DNA from: Corynebacterium aquatimens | GTDB taxonomy: Bacteria; Actinomycetota; Actinomycetes; Mycobacteriales; Mycobacteriaceae | DNA: 64,000 nt | NCBI RefSeq assembly: GCF_030408395.1 | Contig: NZ_CP046980.1 | Span: 2,046,001 to 2,110,000 of the forward strand | Direction: 5' to 3' | Shown here: piece by piece, positions 56,476 through 64,000 of the stretch | Layout: each line of letters opens with the position of its first letter | Position numbering within the stretch: position 1 is the stretch's first letter | Program-made: the position numbers and the translations under genes | The notes under the pieces: model-generated | The model's database searches: none | Told to the model about the DNA's origin: nothing | The model's input: the letters and a program-made list of their open reading frames with translations, nothing else

Positions 56476-58512
56476 CTACAAAGACGCACCCGGCGCGGGC
56501 GGAGTGAGTTCCGCGTTCACGGATTGGGCTAATTGTGGCTGGGCCTCGATCTGCGCGCGTCGCTGGTCAGGGATCGTGTCGATGCGTGAGAGCTCAGCGC
56601 GCAATTTCTCAACGTTTTGGATAACGGACGCGGTTACTTCGCGGTTTCTTTCCAGTTTCGCGATCTCCTGCTTGCGAGCCTCCCGGTCTTGAGCATCCGC
56701 TTCCTGCGCCTCTTTGATGCGCTTTTGAAGATCCGCGATAGCTGCCTTGTTGTTCTCTTTGAACCGGATTTTGATCACGGGCTGCGCGTAGCTCGTGATT
56801 GTGGACATGGATCGCTCAGCGTGGCTGCGCGTCACGCCCATCGTTTCGCGCAACCACTGGGTGAGCTTTTGCTTTCCTTGGCGCATTGCGCGGAAGCCGA
56901 AGTTAATTCCGATCCAGCTGGCACCGACACCGATTCCGACGGCGATGACCCCAGCTGGTCCGAGCAACGCAGCGGCGAGGCCCCATGAGCTCAGCGCGGT
57001 AGCGGTAATGCTGCCGCCGGAAAAGCCCATCATCAGCATCATCGGATCGAACGCGTCCTTGCTTCCGCTTTTAACCTCGGAGGTCTTGATCTCGCCCAGC
57101 TCGATCTGTTTCTGGATTTCGCCGATGACTTTGCTGCGGTCGTTGGCGTTGGGGAAACGCGGAAGGATCACTTGCTGCTCAATTTGGGCAACGAATTCCG
57201 CGATCGCCTTCATCGCGGCTTCTTGGAAGTCCTGCTCAATTTTTGCGGTGAAGTGACTCGGGTTCGAGCGCAGGGTCTTCATCCCAGCTTTGTCAATGAT
57301 GTCGGTCCACTTCTTGCGGATCTCACCCAACTCGTCATCAAGCCTGGCTGTCGCCGCCTGGCGGGCACGAGTGATGTCGCGCTGGAGGAAGATGTCCCAC
57401 TGCTCCGCGTTGGTTCTGATGGTCTCCAGCTTTTCCAGATCCTTCTTTAGCTCCGGAACAACGCTGGCGCCTTCACGGACGACCTTGAGCCGATTCTCCC
57501 ACCGAGTATCCAGCTCACGGACTCCCTCCACCAGTATGCGCAGCGCGTTGGACGCTGGGATGTTCTCCGCACCGCGGAACTGTTGTTGGATGAACCCGCG
57601 CAGTTCTTTAATGCCGGAAAGCTCTTCCATTCGCTCCGTATCCACGCCTGAATGACGGCCAACATTGAGGTCCGGCAGCAGGGACGAGACGCCGATTACT
57701 GGGATGTCACGACCGATGTGCTGCTTGATCAAAGCCTTGTCATTGTCCACGATGCTGCGCCAGCGCGTGAGGTTCTTATCCGTCTTGGTCACCGCAACCA
57801 CGATGGATTCGGTGGATTCGCTCGCAGCCTTGATGTAGTTCATCTCGGGCTTTGTCAACGGCGCCGTGGAATCCGCCACGATCACAATCACGCTGGCCTG
57901 AGCAGCCGTGTCATTAGCCACCTGAGGGTCAACGTCATCAATCCCACCGATACCCGGCGCGTCGATGACTACGGCTGGGCCCATCTTTGAATTCGGCACC
58001 GCGCAGTAGGCGCGAAGCACTGCTTCCTCTTGGTCACCCACGGGGATCGTGCCTGTTTTAGAGTTCACCCACTGGTCCAGCTCATGCGCGTCCACGAGCG
58101 TCGACCCGGAACCCGTGTACAACGCAACCTTGCCCTCCGGCACCGACTCGTTTGCCGGCCCAAGCGCAATAGGGATATTCGTGGTTGTGCCCGCCCCCGT
58201 CGGGGTAAGGCCAGGGCTGCCCACGAGCGCATTCGCCAGCGTTGACTTGCCGCGCTTGACCTCACCGATGAGCACTACTACGTTGCGCTGCTTCTCCGTG
58301 GAGAATGCCTCGAGCGCACGATCCGCAACGTCATCGAGCCCGTTGGGGCGCAGCAATTTTTCCGCGTAGTGGTTCAGCGCGTGCGCTGCGCGCTGGCGGG
58401 CAGACGGCTGCGGATGCTGTGCGCCTACCTGTTGGGCGGGAGCTTGCCCTCGTGGCACCGGCATCGGTTGACCTTGACGTGGCACGGGCTGTGGCGTTGG
58501 CATGTCAGGCAC
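56476..58512 (-). CDS. Dynamin-like GTPase
   Basis: A 678-residue large GTPase. After a Pro/Gln-rich N-terminus: P-loop GEVKRGKSTLANAL (about residue 83), switch Thr in GAGTTTNIP, G3 DAPGIGGIDD, G4 VAVTKTDKN. A helical stalk follows and a hydrophobic hairpin near residues 500-530 (LAAALLGPAGVIAVGIGVG) that could insert in the membrane, then a coiled coil (RIKEAQEADAQDREARKQEI). GTG start. It lies between eccC and eccD, transcribed with eccC's strand, and is divergent from the lipoprotein gene. A role in membrane remodelling or envelope stress is plausible. Confidence 0.85.
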   Translation of the reverse strand: MPDMPTPQPVPRQGQPMPVPRGQAPAQQVGAQHPQPSARQRAAHALNHYAEKLLRPNGLDDVADRALEAFSTEKQRNVVVLIGEVKRGKSTLANALVGSPGLTPTGAGTTTNIPIALGPANESVPEGKVALYTGSGSTLVDAHELDQWVNSKTGTIPVGDQEEAVLRAYCAVPNSKMGPAVVIDAPGIGGIDDVDPQVANDTAAQASVIVIVADSTAPLTKPEMNYIKAASESTESIVVAVTKTDKNLTRWRSIVDNDKALIKQHIGRDIPVIGVSSLLPDLNVGRHSGVDTERMEELSGIKELRGFIQQQFRGAENIPASNALRILVEGVRELDTRWENRLKVVREGASVVPELKKDLEKLETIRTNAEQWDIFLQRDITRARQAATARLDDELGEIRKKWTDIIDKAGMKTLRSNPSHFTAKIEQDFQEAAMKAIAEFVAQIEQQVILPRFPNANDRSKVIGEIQKQIELGEIKTSEVKSGSKDAFDPMMLMMGFSGGSITATALSSWGLAAALLGPAGVIAVGIGVGASWIGINFGFRAMRQGKQKLTQWLRETMGVTRSHAERSMSTITSYAQPVIKIRFKENNKAAIADLQKRIKEAQEADAQDREARKQEIAKLERNREVTASVIQNVEKLRAELSRIDTIPDQRRAQIEAQPQLAQSVNAELTPPAPGASL

Positions 58513-58572
58513 GGGGCTGGCCTTTCATCTGCTAGGGAACAACTTCCCCGATCATACGGTGCAAACTTTAGG

Positions 58573-58578
58573 TATAGT
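58573..58578 (+). promoter_or_regulatory. -10 box candidate for the lipoprotein-Hsp70-eccD operon
   Basis: TATAGT at 58573-58578 is the best -10 in the 173-bp divergent region between the dynamin-like gene and the lipoprotein gene. No good -35 was found. The leader of about 107 bp includes AACCG...CGGTT and GTCGGT...ACCGAC inverted repeats. Confidence 0.3.
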
Positions 58579-58685
58579 GCCGGTATCACGGGTTCCCACT
58601 TCAAGGAGCTTTAAACCGGCTTCGCACGAGGTCGGTTGAAGAGGTCCCTCGCTGAAGTCCTTCACCGACGGAAAGTTCATAGGCT

Positions 58686-60110
58686 ATGCACCGTTTTGGC
58701 ATCTTTTCTCAATCGACCCCCGCCGTGAAAGCTGTGACTTCGTTCGTAGTTTCCGCATCACTCATTCTGGGTCTTTCCGCATGTTCGAGTGATTCAGACC
58801 GCGAGGAAACCTCTACCTCAGCCGCTCCGCCATCGAGCGCGGCTGCCGAGCCGGTGTTGGAAACCGGGGAGTACAAGGCCGAAGCTCACGAGCCGTGGAA
58901 AAAGCCCTACAACGAGGATCTGGGCCGGACCAGCTCTTCCTACGAGCTTGCAGAAAACGTGCTTCTCCCGATGGAGATCGACCAAGACCTCTATAAGACG
59001 GCTCTCGGCGGGCAGTACGCCAAGCTTGAACACCTCAGCCGCACCTTCGGCGATGCTGTGCGCGACGCCGTTACTCCCTTCGAGGACAACTACGAGTACG
59101 GCTTCCAGCAGGTAGCCAATAACGAAAAGGCCGACCGCCGGGGAACCAACACGGTTCTGCGCTTGTCCAACCCGGATACCGCAAACGAAGTAGCCAACGC
59201 GATTCACCAGGCACTGCTGACCTCCGGCCTCTACCTAGAAAGCCTTAACGAAGTCAACCCCAACCAGCCCACGCAGATCGCTGGGATGCCGGACACGTTG
59301 GCCTCCATCGGCCTCAATGACCATTCGCGGAAGGTCTACGCGATCACGCCGCACAATGAATATGTGATCATCAGCATTGCGGAGGATTCGGGGAAGGAGT
59401 TCGCGGAGTCCGACTGGCAGGATGAGTACAACGCCGAGTTCTTGGAGGAGCAGACCCCGCTTATCGACGAAATTAAGGCCACTCGGACCAAGGACGGTTT
59501 TGGCGCTACCGACGAACGTCCTGATATTGACCCGACTGGCGTTCTGCGCTTGACAGTCTTCCCGGATAAGAACGACAAATACTTGCTCCCTGTTGGTGCA
59601 ATCACCCAGCGCGTTGCGGCTTCGTACTTCAAGGACGCGCAATCCGCGTGGGCAACGTTGCGTCAGGCCGGCGTGGAGCGCGCGGGCTGGAACGTGGTTC
59701 AGTTGTATCCGACCAAGAACAACGAGGCGCCGAATGTGATCCAGTCCTGGGCGCGTTCGTCCGCGGCGGAAGGCGAGATCAAAGACTACGACGAGCCGCA
59801 GGGCGTGCCGAACACGACCTGCTACTCCTCCGATGACGAGTCCTGGGTCAGCTACACCTGCATGCTGATCTTTGACAACTACATCGCCATCTCCTCAACC
59901 GAGGACTGGTACGACAAACCAGAAGATGATGACGCGAAAGAGCGCCTTTCCCACCGCATGGCCGCGCAATACCTCATCCTGAAGAAGGAAGCCGAGGGCT
60001 CGACCGCCCCCTCTACCGACCCCTCGACCGCCTCCTCTACCGAGGGGGCGAAGGAAAATGAGGAAAGCGAGTCTCCAAGCAAGTCATCCAGCAAGTCATC
60101 TAACAAGTAG
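58686..60110 (+). CDS. Exported lipoprotein of unknown function
   Basis: A 474-residue lipoprotein: signal peptide with lipobox LGLSAC (Cys about residue 33), a Ser/Thr linker, a folded domain with QVANNEKADRRGTNTVLRL and two C-terminal cysteines (NTTCYSSDDESWVSYTCML), then a Ser/Lys-rich tail. It resembles DUF7373-type actinobacterial lipoproteins, a weak assignment. It is followed 6 bp later by the Hsp70-like gene, so the two are coupled. Contains one copy of the dispersed motif at 59460. Confidence 0.75.
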   Translation: MHRFGIFSQSTPAVKAVTSFVVSASLILGLSACSSDSDREETSTSAAPPSSAAAEPVLETGEYKAEAHEPWKKPYNEDLGRTSSSYELAENVLLPMEIDQDLYKTALGGQYAKLEHLSRTFGDAVRDAVTPFEDNYEYGFQQVANNEKADRRGTNTVLRLSNPDTANEVANAIHQALLTSGLYLESLNEVNPNQPTQIAGMPDTLASIGLNDHSRKVYAITPHNEYVIISIAEDSGKEFAESDWQDEYNAEFLEEQTPLIDEIKATRTKDGFGATDERPDIDPTGVLRLTVFPDKNDKYLLPVGAITQRVAASYFKDAQSAWATLRQAGVERAGWNVVQLYPTKNNEAPNVIQSWARSSAAEGEIKDYDEPQGVPNTTCYSSDDESWVSYTCMLIFDNYIAISSTEDWYDKPEDDDAKERLSHRMAAQYLILKKEAEGSTAPSTDPSTASSTEGAKENEESESPSKSSSKSSNK

Positions 60111-60116
60111 TTCGAC

Positions 60117-61946
60117 ATGACGAATCAGAACGGCACACACCCCAACGGCACGCACGAATCCAGCGGCCAGTGGACGCTGGCCATTGACTTTGGAACGTCC
60201 AACACCGCGGCGGCACACACGCATCCGCTGCGCAGCAGCGTCGAGGCAGTCAACCTCGCGCACGACCGCAAGACGATGACTTCTTCGGTCTATATTGAGA
60301 CCCCAGAAGACATCTCTACGGGTGACGTGGCGATGAACCGCGCGGAGTCTAACCCTTCTGGTTTCCTTCCCTCCCCTAAGCGCGTTATCCCGCAGCAGGT
60401 TTTCCAGATCAACGGATATGACATTCCCTCGTCCGTGCCGGTGGCTGCGGTGTTGCGCTCCGTTGTGGAACGCGCCAGCCGCGAGCACAACAACCAGCGC
60501 CCGGCCGAGCTGATCCTCACCCACCCTGAGGCGTGGTCGGACCGCGAGGTGCAGGTGCTTATCGACGCCGCGTCGAGCCTGGGGCTCAACGCGGTCACGG
60601 TGAAAACGGTTTCCGAACCCAAGGCTGCCGCCCGCTACTACTCTTCGGAAGGAACGCTTGAACCCGGTGACGTGATCGGTGTCTTCGACTTCGGCGGCGG
60701 CACGCTGGATATCGCCGTGCTGGAAGCCCAGGTTGACGGGTCCTTTTCCGTGCTTTCCGCCCGTGGCGACAACACGCTTGGTGGCCGCACTTTTGATGCC
60801 ATGATCCGTCGGTGGGTGGATGAACAGCTTGAGGACGACCACCCGGAGATGCTGCACTACCTCCGCTCTGAGGCACCGTTGACGGAGCGCCACGCGCTCG
60901 AGGACAGCATCCGCCGCGCGAAAGAACTGCTGTCTGAAGCATCGTCTGCCTCAATCCGCATTGATGCGGGCGGGGAAACAGCGCGCCTGCAGCTCACGCG
61001 CGAAGAGTTTGAAGAGATCATCACTCCCGCCATCAACCGCGCGGTGGAACTCACCCGCGACGCGCTGGAAGGAGCTGGAATCGTATGCCCCGACCAGCTC
61101 AAAGCGCTCTACCTCACCGGTGGAACATCCCGCGTGCCGATGGTCCAGGAAGCACTGAAAGACCTCGGGCCGCTGGCCACCTTGGATGACCCGAAGACCG
61201 TGGTCGCCCAGGGCGCGGTCTCCGCGGCGGCACCCGTGGTGCGTAACCTGTCTTCCGCCACCATGTCCGGTAACACGACATCCTCCGATCCTCAGAGACA
61301 TGACCGGGATGCGGGCGGGGCCTCGTCGACAAGCGAAAGCTCCTCTAAGAACCGCAAGCTCATCATGGCGGTTGTGGCTGCGGTCGTTGCCGTGGGTGGT
61401 CTCGGCGGACTGGTGTGGGCTGTGACGAACAGCGGGAAGGACGAACCGACGCCGGAGACGAGCGCCGCGCCGACTACGCAGGCGCCGGAAGATCTTGATT
61501 CTGTGAGCGCAATCGAAGCTAAAATTCCCGAGAACATTAGGCCTCATCTGGACAGATGCCGTGCAGACGGGACGAGCATGACTAACGCGGTCGAAATCGC
61601 ATGCGACGTGAAGAAGGACTCGGAAGACTACGCGTTCTTCCAGGAACCGGAATATGACTCGCTGTCTCCGCAGCTGCGCTTCACGGTGAATGAGAACGAA
61701 TCCCGCAGTGACCTGGCGTCCATCCGCAACGGGAGCTTCTCCAAGGACAATGCATACGCGGGGCCGTTCATCAGCGAGGACGGCAACAAGGGCGCCGCCG
61801 CCTACCAATCCTCGATGGGTGAGAACTCACTGTTGAAGTACGCGGACCGCTCCACGTTCATGTCCATCGAGAGCTACGACTTTGCCAGCCCAGACAAGGC
61901 AATGGAGTGGCTCAAAGCGAAGGGGCTTCACCCCGAAGACAACTAA
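60117..61946 (+). CDS. Membrane-anchored Hsp70-family protein
   Basis: A 609-residue protein. Residues ~20-385 are a DnaK-type ATPase: phosphate-1 LAIDFGTSNTAAA, phosphate-2 GVFDFGGGTLDIAVL, adenosine motif LYLTGGTSRVPMVQEAL. There is no substrate-binding domain; a Ser-rich linker leads to a membrane helix near residues 415-437 (LIMAVVAAVVAVGGLGGLVWA) and an exported domain of about 170 residues with two cysteines (HLDRCRADG, EIACDVKKD). Type II topology would put the ATPase inside and the C-terminus outside. It lies between the lipoprotein and eccD, probably in one operon. Confidence 0.85.
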   Translation: MTNQNGTHPNGTHESSGQWTLAIDFGTSNTAAAHTHPLRSSVEAVNLAHDRKTMTSSVYIETPEDISTGDVAMNRAESNPSGFLPSPKRVIPQQVFQINGYDIPSSVPVAAVLRSVVERASREHNNQRPAELILTHPEAWSDREVQVLIDAASSLGLNAVTVKTVSEPKAAARYYSSEGTLEPGDVIGVFDFGGGTLDIAVLEAQVDGSFSVLSARGDNTLGGRTFDAMIRRWVDEQLEDDHPEMLHYLRSEAPLTERHALEDSIRRAKELLSEASSASIRIDAGGETARLQLTREEFEEIITPAINRAVELTRDALEGAGIVCPDQLKALYLTGGTSRVPMVQEALKDLGPLATLDDPKTVVAQGAVSAAAPVVRNLSSATMSGNTTSSDPQRHDRDAGGASSTSESSSKNRKLIMAVVAAVVAVGGLGGLVWAVTNSGKDEPTPETSAAPTTQAPEDLDSVSAIEAKIPENIRPHLDRCRADGTSMTNAVEIACDVKKDSEDYAFFQEPEYDSLSPQLRFTVNENESRSDLASIRNGSFSKDNAYAGPFISEDGNKGAAAYQSSMGENSLLKYADRSTFMSIESYDFASPDKAMEWLKAKGLHPEDN

Positions 61947-61958
61947 GCGGCCAGGCGC

Positions 61959-61991
61959 TATACTAAGACGCTAACGGTGGCGGGGGCCACC
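61959..61991 (+). promoter_or_regulatory. -10 box and leader hairpin before eccD
   Basis: TATACT at 61959-61964 is a good -10 box, so eccD may have its own promoter. Downstream GGTGGC-GGGG-GCCACC (61976-61991) is a perfect 6-bp hairpin just before the AGGGGGGGGA ribosome site of eccD. Confidence 0.4.
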
Positions 61992-62011
61992 AAACAGGGG
62001 GGGGATGAAAC

Positions 62012-63373
62012 GTGACTACGTCAACCACGTCTGTGCAGCGCGCGAGCGTGAATGCGATCGCTCGGAGAGCCACGCACAGCGTCGTGCGGGTAACCATTCG
62101 CATCAGCGCGGGGGAATTTCAGCGGTGCGTGGATGTCTCGCTTCCGGTGACGTCAACGCTGAGTGAGATACTGCCGGAGATCTCACGGCTGATTCGCTTG
62201 CCGGAGATGTCCACGCCGTGGGAATTCACTACAGCCGCTGGCGCGCCGCTGGACCCGCATGTGCCGCTGAAAAACCTGAGGCTTCGTGACGGGCAGGTGC
62301 TGGCGTTGCGCCCGCACGAACCCGTTGCCCCGCCGGTTGTCCGGGACGCGGCGGAGGCGCTCATTGCTAACGGTGAAGATGCCGGGCGCCGCACTGGGAT
62401 AGAGGCCGCCGGTTCCGTGTGCGGGGCAGTGGCGCTGGGCATTCTCGTGGCGGCGTTGAGCTCACCGCTCATCGGTGCGGGGTTAGCCTCCGCGGTGGCG
62501 CTAGTCGTGGCTCTACTTGGGCGCTCACCCGTGGTGTTTGTGGCCGGTGTGCTGGGCGCCGCTGTCGCCACCGGGGCGTGGGTTGGCGGAACGGTGAACT
62601 TCTTTAGCAGCACCGATGGCGCCCTCGGTGCCATGACCGCCTGCGCGTTGGGCGCTTTTTTAACGGTCGGCGGCGCAACGGTGGGGCTCGTTGGACCACG
62701 CGCGGGCGCCGCGGTGGGTACCGTCACGGTTATCGCGGGCATCGGGGCGCTCGGCGCATGGATGCCGTCGGCGCTGGGGCTGCCTGCCGCGGTGGTTCTC
62801 GTTGCCCTCATCGCCATCATGCTCTCACCCGCAGTGGCCACCCGCGGCGCTGGCCTGCAAATCCCGCGGGTACCCACCGCGGGCCAAGACCTCAACATCG
62901 CGGATGACTACCAGGACGATGTTGATGATCGCGCGCGTCGCGCTCGCCTGCTTACTGATGGCATCAGCTTGGGCGTCGCACTGTGCTCCATCCCAGCGCT
63001 GATCGGCTGTGGGATAGTTGGGGGCGCCTGGGTGTTCGCATTCGGGGTCTGCGTGGCGGGGTCACTGATTATCCACGCCGCCCGCCACCATGCGCTGCTT
63101 CCCCGTATTGCGCTGTCACTCACCGCTTTCGTGGCCGTGGCCGCCGCCTGCACGGCGGTCGCCCGGATGGAATCACCCCACCCGGCGATCATGGTGATCG
63201 CCATGTTCGTAGCCGTGGCCTGTGCAAGCTCAGCCCTGTGGGCACCGCGCGTTCCCACGCTAGAGCCCACGACACTGGTGTGGCTGGAGCGCGCCGAGGC
63301 CTTCGCCATCATCGCCGTGATTCCCCTGGCCGTCTACCTCACCGGGGCATTCGATGCCGTGCGTAGCCTGTAG
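62012..63373 (+). CDS. eccD: ESX-4 membrane channel component EccD
   Basis: A 453-residue membrane protein: N-terminal ubiquitin-like domain (residues ~25-110, VVRVTIRISAGEFQRCVDVSL) and about 11 hydrophobic helices. The cytosolic loop between helices contains DLNIADDYQDDVDDRARRAR. EccD forms the membrane pore ring together with EccC, EccB and EccE. GTG start with a strong G-rich ribosome site. MycP starts 26 bp after its stop. Confidence 0.9.
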   Translation: MTTSTTSVQRASVNAIARRATHSVVRVTIRISAGEFQRCVDVSLPVTSTLSEILPEISRLIRLPEMSTPWEFTTAAGAPLDPHVPLKNLRLRDGQVLALRPHEPVAPPVVRDAAEALIANGEDAGRRTGIEAAGSVCGAVALGILVAALSSPLIGAGLASAVALVVALLGRSPVVFVAGVLGAAVATGAWVGGTVNFFSSTDGALGAMTACALGAFLTVGGATVGLVGPRAGAAVGTVTVIAGIGALGAWMPSALGLPAAVVLVALIAIMLSPAVATRGAGLQIPRVPTAGQDLNIADDYQDDVDDRARRARLLTDGISLGVALCSIPALIGCGIVGGAWVFAFGVCVAGSLIIHAARHHALLPRIALSLTAFVAVAAACTAVARMESPHPAIMVIAMFVAVACASSALWAPRVPTLEPTTLVWLERAEAFAIIAVIPLAVYLTGAFDAVRSL

Positions 63374-63398
63374 AAACCAGTCGCCTCATACGCGCGCA

Positions 63399-64000
63399 AT
63401 GGGTTTCACCGTTGCCCTGGTTCTGCTTCTCCTACCGTTTTTGGGCAGCCCGCTGATGATCCCGCAGGCCGCCGCACAGGACACTGCCTGCGCGCAGCCG
63501 GCTCCGGTCGAACCGCCACGCGCACCCGACAGCCTTATCCCGCTGCGCCAGATCGCCACCGGAAAAGGAATGCGCGTCGCCGTCATTGACACCGGCGTGA
63601 GCCGCCACCCAGAGCTGGACCAACTTGCGCCGGGCAAGGATTTTGTCACTCCCGACGAGCCCAATCCACTGTGGGATTGTGACGGCCACGGCACCATCGT
63701 CGCTGGCATCATCGCATCCACCACGCTGGGCGTTGCCCCGGATGCGCAGATTATTTCTATCCGCCAGTCGTCCGCGCACTTCCGCCAGCGCCGCGACGAG
63801 CCGCAGGATGAGGATGCCCCGCTGGCCGCCGGGACCATGGCCACGCTCACCGATGCGATCCATGACGCGGTTGACCACCGCGCCCACGTCATCAACATTT
63901 CTTTGGTCTCCTGCGTGGAACCTGCGCTTGCCGCCCGCGTGGACACCCGCGGCCTTGCGCATGCTTTACGACGGGCGGAGGAATCCGGCGCCCTGGTCAT
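63399..64000 (+). CDS. mycP: Mycosin subtilase MycP (3' end outside window)
   Basis: Membrane-anchored subtilisin-like protease of ESX loci. The frame from ATG 63399 reads a signal peptide (FTVALVLLLLPFLGSPLMIP), then the catalytic Asp in RVAVIDTGVSRHPELD and His in DCDGHGTIVAGI. The catalytic Ser lies beyond the window. No stop occurs before base 64000. It is not covered by any long frame that ends in the window, so it is easily missed; the minus-strand frame over this region is a shadow. No strong ribosome site before ATG. Confidence 0.9.
   Translation, partial: MGFTVALVLLLLPFLGSPLMIPQAAAQDTACAQPAPVEPPRAPDSLIPLRQIATGKGMRVAVIDTGVSRHPELDQLAPGKDFVTPDEPNPLWDCDGHGTIVAGIIASTTLGVAPDAQIISIRQSSAHFRQRRDEPQDEDAPLAAGTMATLTDAIHDAVDHRAHVINISLVSCVEPALAARVDTRGLAHALRRAEESGALV

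Noticed and set aside
63386..64000. 204-codon minus-strand frame at the window end
   Set aside because: The plus strand encodes mycP with signal peptide and catalytic Asp and His motifs; the minus frame is its shadow.

Overview
The window is a contiguous, gene-dense chromosomal segment of a high-GC actinobacterium, almost certainly a Corynebacterium species. The evidence is a monomeric isocitrate dehydrogenase, metY-metX, metQNI next to dnaE2, a PspC-type EsrISR-like sensory system, sigD-rsdA, a WhiB gene, groES-groEL under a CIRCE operator, and a type VII (ESX-4-like) secretion locus beside rplM-rpsI-glmM. From memory (not searched here), the order guaA / guaB3-guaB2 / sigD / whiB3 / groEL-groES / tsaD-rimI-tsaB-tsaE-alr / glmS / glmM / rpsI-rplM / esx-eccC / eccD-mycP matches the Mycobacterium tuberculosis Rv3394-Rv3450 neighbourhood. 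The icd-metY-metX-folD-dnaE2-metQNI part matches C. glutamicum. No tRNA, rRNA, CRISPR, prophage or complete insertion sequence was seen.

Layout. 1-7.4 kb: icd (3' part), a repeat-rich gap, a DUF559-like gene, methionine sulfhydrylation genes metY and metX, DUF3017-folD, trmL. 7.4-18.6 kb: two PH-domain membrane proteins, then the mutasome genes dnaE2 and imuB-imuA', split by metQNI and a sucrase/ferredoxin-like gene with a DtxR-like box. 18.6-20.24 kb: a single AlbA_2/GHKL/winged-helix regulator gene lying exactly between two 112-bp direct repeats made of phased 11-bp iterons; this is the most unusual locus here. 20.2-25.1 kb: esrR-esrS divergent from esrI, then guaA. 25.2-28.6 kb: mntR convergent with a Mn/Zn ABC transporter. 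28.7-34 kb: guaB3, guaB2, DUF5319, rsdA-sigD, whcB. 34-41.4 kb: groEL-groES, tsaD-rimI-tsaB, a membrane protein and an alr-tsaE gene fusion. 41.4-48.8 kb: repeat-rich gap, LysE/GAP-like membrane protein, glmS, a hydrolase lacking its nucleophile serine, a three-gene operon for a Cys/Pro-rich protein, glmM. 48.8-64 kb: 117-bp tandem repeats, rpsI-rplM, two WXG100 genes, a T7SS accessory protein, eccC, then a dynamin-like GTPase, a lipoprotein and a membrane-anchored Hsp70 placed between eccC and eccD, then eccD and the start of mycP.

Functional themes: cell-envelope building and surveillance (alr, glmS, glmM, EsrISR, SigD/RsdA, ESX-4), t6A tRNA modification (TsaB/D/E), purine synthesis (guaA/guaB), SOS mutagenesis (ImuA'/ImuB/DnaE2) and metal homeostasis.

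Over the whole window the 10-mer CTTATCGACG (core of GCTTATCGACGA) occurs at least 18 times on both strands, in five different reading frames and once between genes. That is far above chance and points to a DNA-level signal rather than a protein motif.
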